NCBI GenBank assembly: GCA_934623455.1
Contig: CAKTVK010000080.1
Location: forward strand, 1-8,788
DNA length: 8,788 bases
Direction: 5' to 3'
From: an uncultured Eggerthellaceae bacterium
GTDB taxonomy: Bacteria > Actinomycetota > Coriobacteriia > Coriobacteriales > Eggerthellaceae
Shown here: positions 6,665 to 8,788 of the stretch, piece by piece
Layout of the letters: each line of letters opens with the position of its first letter
Position numbering within the stretch: the first letter of the stretch is position 1
Translations under genes and position numbers: made by a program
The notes under the pieces: model-generated
Told to the model about the DNA's origin: nothing
The model's database searches: none
The model's input: only the letters and a program-made list of their open reading frames with translations

Positions 6665-6681
6665 GTTCGCGTAAGCTTATT

Positions 6682-6712
6682 TGTTGACAAATTACCCCAC
6701 CTTTTGTCAACA
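6682..6712 (+). repeat. 31-bp stem-loop element, copy 2
   Basis: This is an exact reverse complement of 4589-4619: arms TGTTGACAAA and TTTGTCAACA around loop TTACCCCACCT. It starts 17 bases after the tetR stop. TTTT follows the last arm at 6713-6716, so this copy could work as the tetR terminator. Flanking bases outside the 31 differ between copies, so the element has sharp ends. Confidence 0.85.
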
Positions 6713-6727
6713 TTTTCCGGCAAAGGC

Positions 6728-6819
6728 GCTGGTGAAGGGGCTGGCGAAGGGTCCGGCGATGCAGCCGGCCGAAGACACGCGGCTGAGGCGGGCCGGGACG
6801 CTGGCGAAGGCGGCGAAGG
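6728..6819 (+). repeat. Degenerate GCTGGCGAAGG repeats in the tetR-capA gap
   Basis: GCTGGYGAAGG occurs at 6728-6738, 6740-6750 and 6800-6810, and a shorter GGCGAAGG at 6812-6819. The 6713-6881 gap is strongly GC-rich, shows no convincing promoter, and has no supported gene. The repeats may be a remnant of low-complexity sequence or part of the capA leader. Confidence 0.4.
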
Positions 6820-6881
6820 ACCCGGCAGCACGACAGGCGAAGACACACAGCTAGGCCGAAAGACGAGGCACGGAGGCACCT

Positions 6882-8375
6882 ATGGAGCAGCCAGATCATC
6901 GAAACGAGCGGCGCGACAGGCGCGAACGCCAGCCGCAACAAGAACGCGTGCAGCATGCTGCGCCCGCAAGGCGAACGGCGTCCGGTACTCGCCGCGCTTC
7001 CGGCGCGCAGGCATCCAGCGCGCGACCCCCTGCCCACAATGGCGCCGCTGGCACCCGCGCTTCCGGCGCGCAGGCGTCCCCCACTCGCCGGTCCGCGACC
7101 GCTCCCGCCGACACGCGCAGCAGCGCCCACTCAAGCCGTGCGCAAAGCCCCGTCGCAGCGTCCCCCGCTCGCCGGTCCGCCGCCGCCGAAACTCCTGCCG
7201 GGTCCGCCGCCAGTCGCAGCATCGCGCCCGTTGCCGTTGCGATAATCGCATTCGCGCTGGTCATTGTAGGTTTGTCATGTGCCGTGCGCAGCTGCTCCGC
7301 CGAAAACGAAGCAGCGCCGGGCGCTTCCGCAATCGCCGCGCAAACCACAAGCACGGTAAGCTTCGTAGCCGTGGGCGATAACCTGCCCGAAACCGTACTC
7401 GCCGAATACGCGTGGGCGCTGGGCGGCGACCACTACGGCTTCCGCCCGATTTACGAGTTTGTGGAGCCCGCCATTGCCGCCGCGGACATTGCGTACGTGA
7501 AGCAGGAAGTGCACCTGGATGACAGCATTGGGCCGCACGGCTATCCGTCGTTCAACGCGCCCGAAAGCCTGGCCGACGATCTGATTTCCGTGGGATTCGA
7601 CGTTATTGGATCGGCAAGCAACCACATTTATGACTGGGGCTATTTTGGGGCATGTGCGCGCAATCGCGAGGTCTGGAACAGCAAAAACGTGGTATTTGCA
7701 GGCAGCAACTTAAACGCCGAGGAAGCCGAAACCATTGCAACGTTCGAGAAGGGCGGCATTCGTTTCGCGTTTCTGGATTACACGTACGGCGTGAACGGCT
7801 ACAGCCCCAGCGACCTTGATTGGTGGGAAGTCAATTTCATAAGCGAAGACCGCCTTGAACGCGACGTTACGCGCGCCCACGAGCTGGCCGATGTAGTGAT
7901 TGTGGCCATGCATTGGGGAACGGAAAACTTCACAGGAATCGACGATTACCAGGCAAAATACGCGCAGCTTTTGGCGGATTTGAACGTGGATTTGATCTTA
8001 GGGTCGCACCCGCACGTCATTGGCCCAGTGGAATGGCTCACCGGCACAGACGGACACCAGACCCTGGTGGCTTACAGCCTGGGAAACTTCCTGAGTCGTC
8101 ACGAAGCGCCCGATGCCTATAACGAGCTCGAAGGCATGCTGAGCTGCGATTTCGTACGTCGGAGCAGCACCGTGACCATCGAAAACGCCACGTGGATGCC
8201 GCTAGTGAATCATACCGATTGGGAGAATTATTACTTCCGCGTGATTCCCCTGGGCAGCTACACGAATGAGCTGGCGGCAAACGGAGTTGCCATGAGCCAG
8301 CTTGACAATGCCGTGGAGTGGGTGCGCACCACAAGCCGTGAAATTGTGGGCGACCAGATTGCGTTCGCCGACTAG
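6882..8375 (+). CDS. CapA family (PGA_cap) membrane-anchored metallophosphatase-like protein
   Basis: This 497-residue protein has a good ribosome site (GGAGG 6872-6876, five bases before ATG). Residues 1-112 are a long basic, Arg/Ala/Ser-rich, probably disordered cytoplasmic tail. One membrane segment follows at about 114-132 (IAPVAVAIIAFALVIVGLSC), so the catalytic domain should lie outside the membrane. Residues 159-420 form the CapA fold, related to calcineurin-like phosphatases: VAVGDN (164-167), SNHIYDWG with N247-H248, MHWGTE with H344, GSHPHVIGPVEW with H376 and H378, and AYSLGNFLS. The usual N-x-E near residue 207 reads K-Q-E (K207, E209), an apparent loss of one metal ligand. Relatives take part in poly-gamma-glutamate capsule or envelope polymer metabolism. 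No capB/capC genes are adjacent, so a capsule role is not shown. Transcription may continue from tetR or from an unseen promoter. Confidence 0.85.
   Translation: MEQPDHRNERRDRRERQPQQERVQHAAPARRTASGTRRASGAQASSARPPAHNGAAGTRASGAQASPTRRSATAPADTRSSAHSSRAQSPVAASPARRSAAAETPAGSAASRSIAPVAVAIIAFALVIVGLSCAVRSCSAENEAAPGASAIAAQTTSTVSFVAVGDNLPETVLAEYAWALGGDHYGFRPIYEFVEPAIAAADIAYVKQEVHLDDSIGPHGYPSFNAPESLADDLISVGFDVIGSASNHIYDWGYFGACARNREVWNSKNVVFAGSNLNAEEAETIATFEKGGIRFAFLDYTYGVNGYSPSDLDWWEVNFISEDRLERDVTRAHELADVVIVAMHWGTENFTGIDDYQAKYAQLLADLNVDLILGSHPHVIGPVEWLTGTDGHQTLVAYSLGNFLSRHEAPDAYNELEGMLSCDFVRRSSTVTIENATWMPLVNHTDWENYYFRVIPLGSYTNELAANGVAMSQLDNAVEWVRTTSREIVGDQIAFAD
6992..7075 (+). repeat. 21-bp direct repeat in the CapA N-terminal tail
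   Basis: An identical 21-mer (starting CCGCGCTTCCGGCGCGCAGG) lies at 6992-7012 and 7055-7075, exactly 63 bases apart. It encodes RASGAQAS twice in frame. Such in-frame repeats allow expansion or contraction of the disordered tail without breaking the gene. Confidence 0.7.
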
Positions 8376-8444
8376 TTACGTACTACAATGTAAGAACTAC
8401 GATAATACGGTAATCACAACGTAAAAGACGCACGACAGTACCCG

Positions 8445-8472
8445 AAAACGACGAAACGAAAAAACGACGAAA
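8445..8472 (+). repeat. Short tandem repeat before the UPF0210 gene
   Basis: AAAACGACGAAA occurs at 8445-8456 and 8461-8472, a 16-base period, in the 107-base gap between capA and the next gene. It occupies the place where a ribosome site would be expected. No strong promoter or terminator is visible in this gap; GATAAT at 8401-8406 and TACAAT at 8384-8389 lack good -35 partners. Confidence 0.5.
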
Positions 8473-8482
8473 GCGAACCGCC

Positions 8483-8788
8483 ATGCAAATCACACCAGCA
8501 GAGATTTCCGAAACCCTGAACATGGTCAACAAGCAAAACCTGGACATTCGCACCATCACGCTGGGACTTTCCCTGCGCAGCTGCGGCGACAGCAGCGTGG
8601 ATGCCATGTCCCGCAAGGTGTACGACCGCATGACCAGCGCTGCGGAAAACTTGGTTCCCGTGGCCGAGCAGCTTGAACGCGAATTCGGCATTCCCATTGT
8701 CAACAAGCGCATCTCCGTAACGCCCATTGCCGAGATCAGCGCGGCGGTGCAAGAGCACGACCTGTCCCCCATTGCGCAGGCTATGGAT
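8483..8788 (+). CDS. UPF0210 (PFL/DUF711) family protein, N-terminal part
   Basis: The frame is open from ATG 8483 to the window edge (102 residues); family members are about 450 residues, so most of the gene lies beyond the window. Recognition rests on the conserved N-terminus: MQITPAEISETLNMV, then NLDIRTITLGLSLRSC, an AENLVPVAEQLEREFGIP stretch and the very conserved IVNKRISVTPIAEI. The family has a pyruvate formate-lyase-like fold without a proven reaction. It is often encoded just after a small ACT-domain protein (UPF0237). Here the upstream neighbour is capA and no ACT-domain gene is present. The start lacks a clear Shine-Dalgarno but fits the family's usual N-terminus. Confidence 0.88.
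   Translation, partial: MQITPAEISETLNMVNKQNLDIRTITLGLSLRSCGDSSVDAMSRKVYDRMTSAAENLVPVAEQLEREFGIPIVNKRISVTPIAEISAAVQEHDLSPIAQAMD

Noticed and set aside
4589..6712. A complete transposon with 31-bp terminal inverted repeats
   Set aside because: No transposase or recombinase lies between the repeats, no matching target-site duplication flanks them, and each repeat is itself a palindrome. A passively mobilised unit remains possible, so the repeats are kept as a finding.
6704..7381. A 225-residue plus-strand frame with a Gly/Glu-rich start overlapping the CapA gene
   Set aside because: It begins inside the 31-bp stem-loop, has no ribosome site, and most of it is a shifted reading of the CapA tail. 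The Gly/Glu pattern comes from the GCTGGCGAAGG repeats.
1..8788. CRISPR arrays, tRNA or rRNA genes, phage or integrase genes
   Set aside because: I found no regularly spaced repeat-spacer pattern, no cloverleaf-like segment and no such coding motif.

Overview
The window is 8788 bases of GC-rich bacterial chromosome. It holds five recognisable protein-coding genes plus the start of a sixth, with several regulatory and repeat structures between them. A two-headed acyl-CoA dehydratase activase, a URO-D/corrinoid-methyltransferase-type enzyme, a secreted BspA-like 26-residue repeat protein ending in a dockerin-like segment, and a membrane-anchored CapA-type protein together suggest a strict anaerobe of the Actinomycetota class Coriobacteriia (Eggerthellaceae-like, e.g. 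Slackia or Eggerthella relatives). This assignment is an inference from gene content and protein style; the window has no rRNA or other marker.

Layout. (1) 1-1814, minus strand: the N-terminal 604 residues of a large 2-hydroxyacyl-CoA dehydratase activase-like protein, cut off by the window edge. (2) 1815-2223: a divergent intergenic region with a candidate promoter on each strand, a 24-bp near-perfect palindrome centred on CACGTG, and a 10-bp direct repeat on either side of it. (3) 2224-4393, plus strand: a secreted BspA-like protein whose signal peptide and body are in different reading frames, separated by a run of nine C. One C fewer (or two more) would restore a single 722-723-residue protein. 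This is either a phase-variation switch in the OFF state or a homopolymer sequencing error. (4) 4394-4688: a convergent intergenic region packed with hairpins, including one terminator for each strand and a 31-bp stem-loop element. (5) 4689-5663, minus strand: a URO-D superfamily protein with the His-x-Cys...Cys zinc pattern of corrinoid/coenzyme M methyltransferases. (6) 5664-6034: a divergent control region with a strong sigma-70-type promoter and several TTGACAA/TTGTCAA motifs. (7) 6035-6664, plus strand: a TetR/AcrR-family regulator, probably of gene 5 and itself. It is followed by an exact second copy of the 31-bp stem-loop in inverted orientation. (8) 6882-8375, plus strand: a membrane-anchored CapA/PGA_cap-family protein. 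(9) 8483 to the end, plus strand: the N-terminus of a UPF0210 (PFL/DUF711) protein.

How they fit together. The genes do not form one pathway. The clearest functional unit is the divergent URO-D methyltransferase and TetR pair, which looks like a self-contained, probably substrate-inducible module. The 31-bp element lies at both its outer ends, and in each case reads the same way on the transcript of the adjacent gene. The BspA-like and CapA-like proteins are both cell-surface or envelope functions. The points most worth following up are the C9 tract in the BspA-like gene and the paired 31-bp element.
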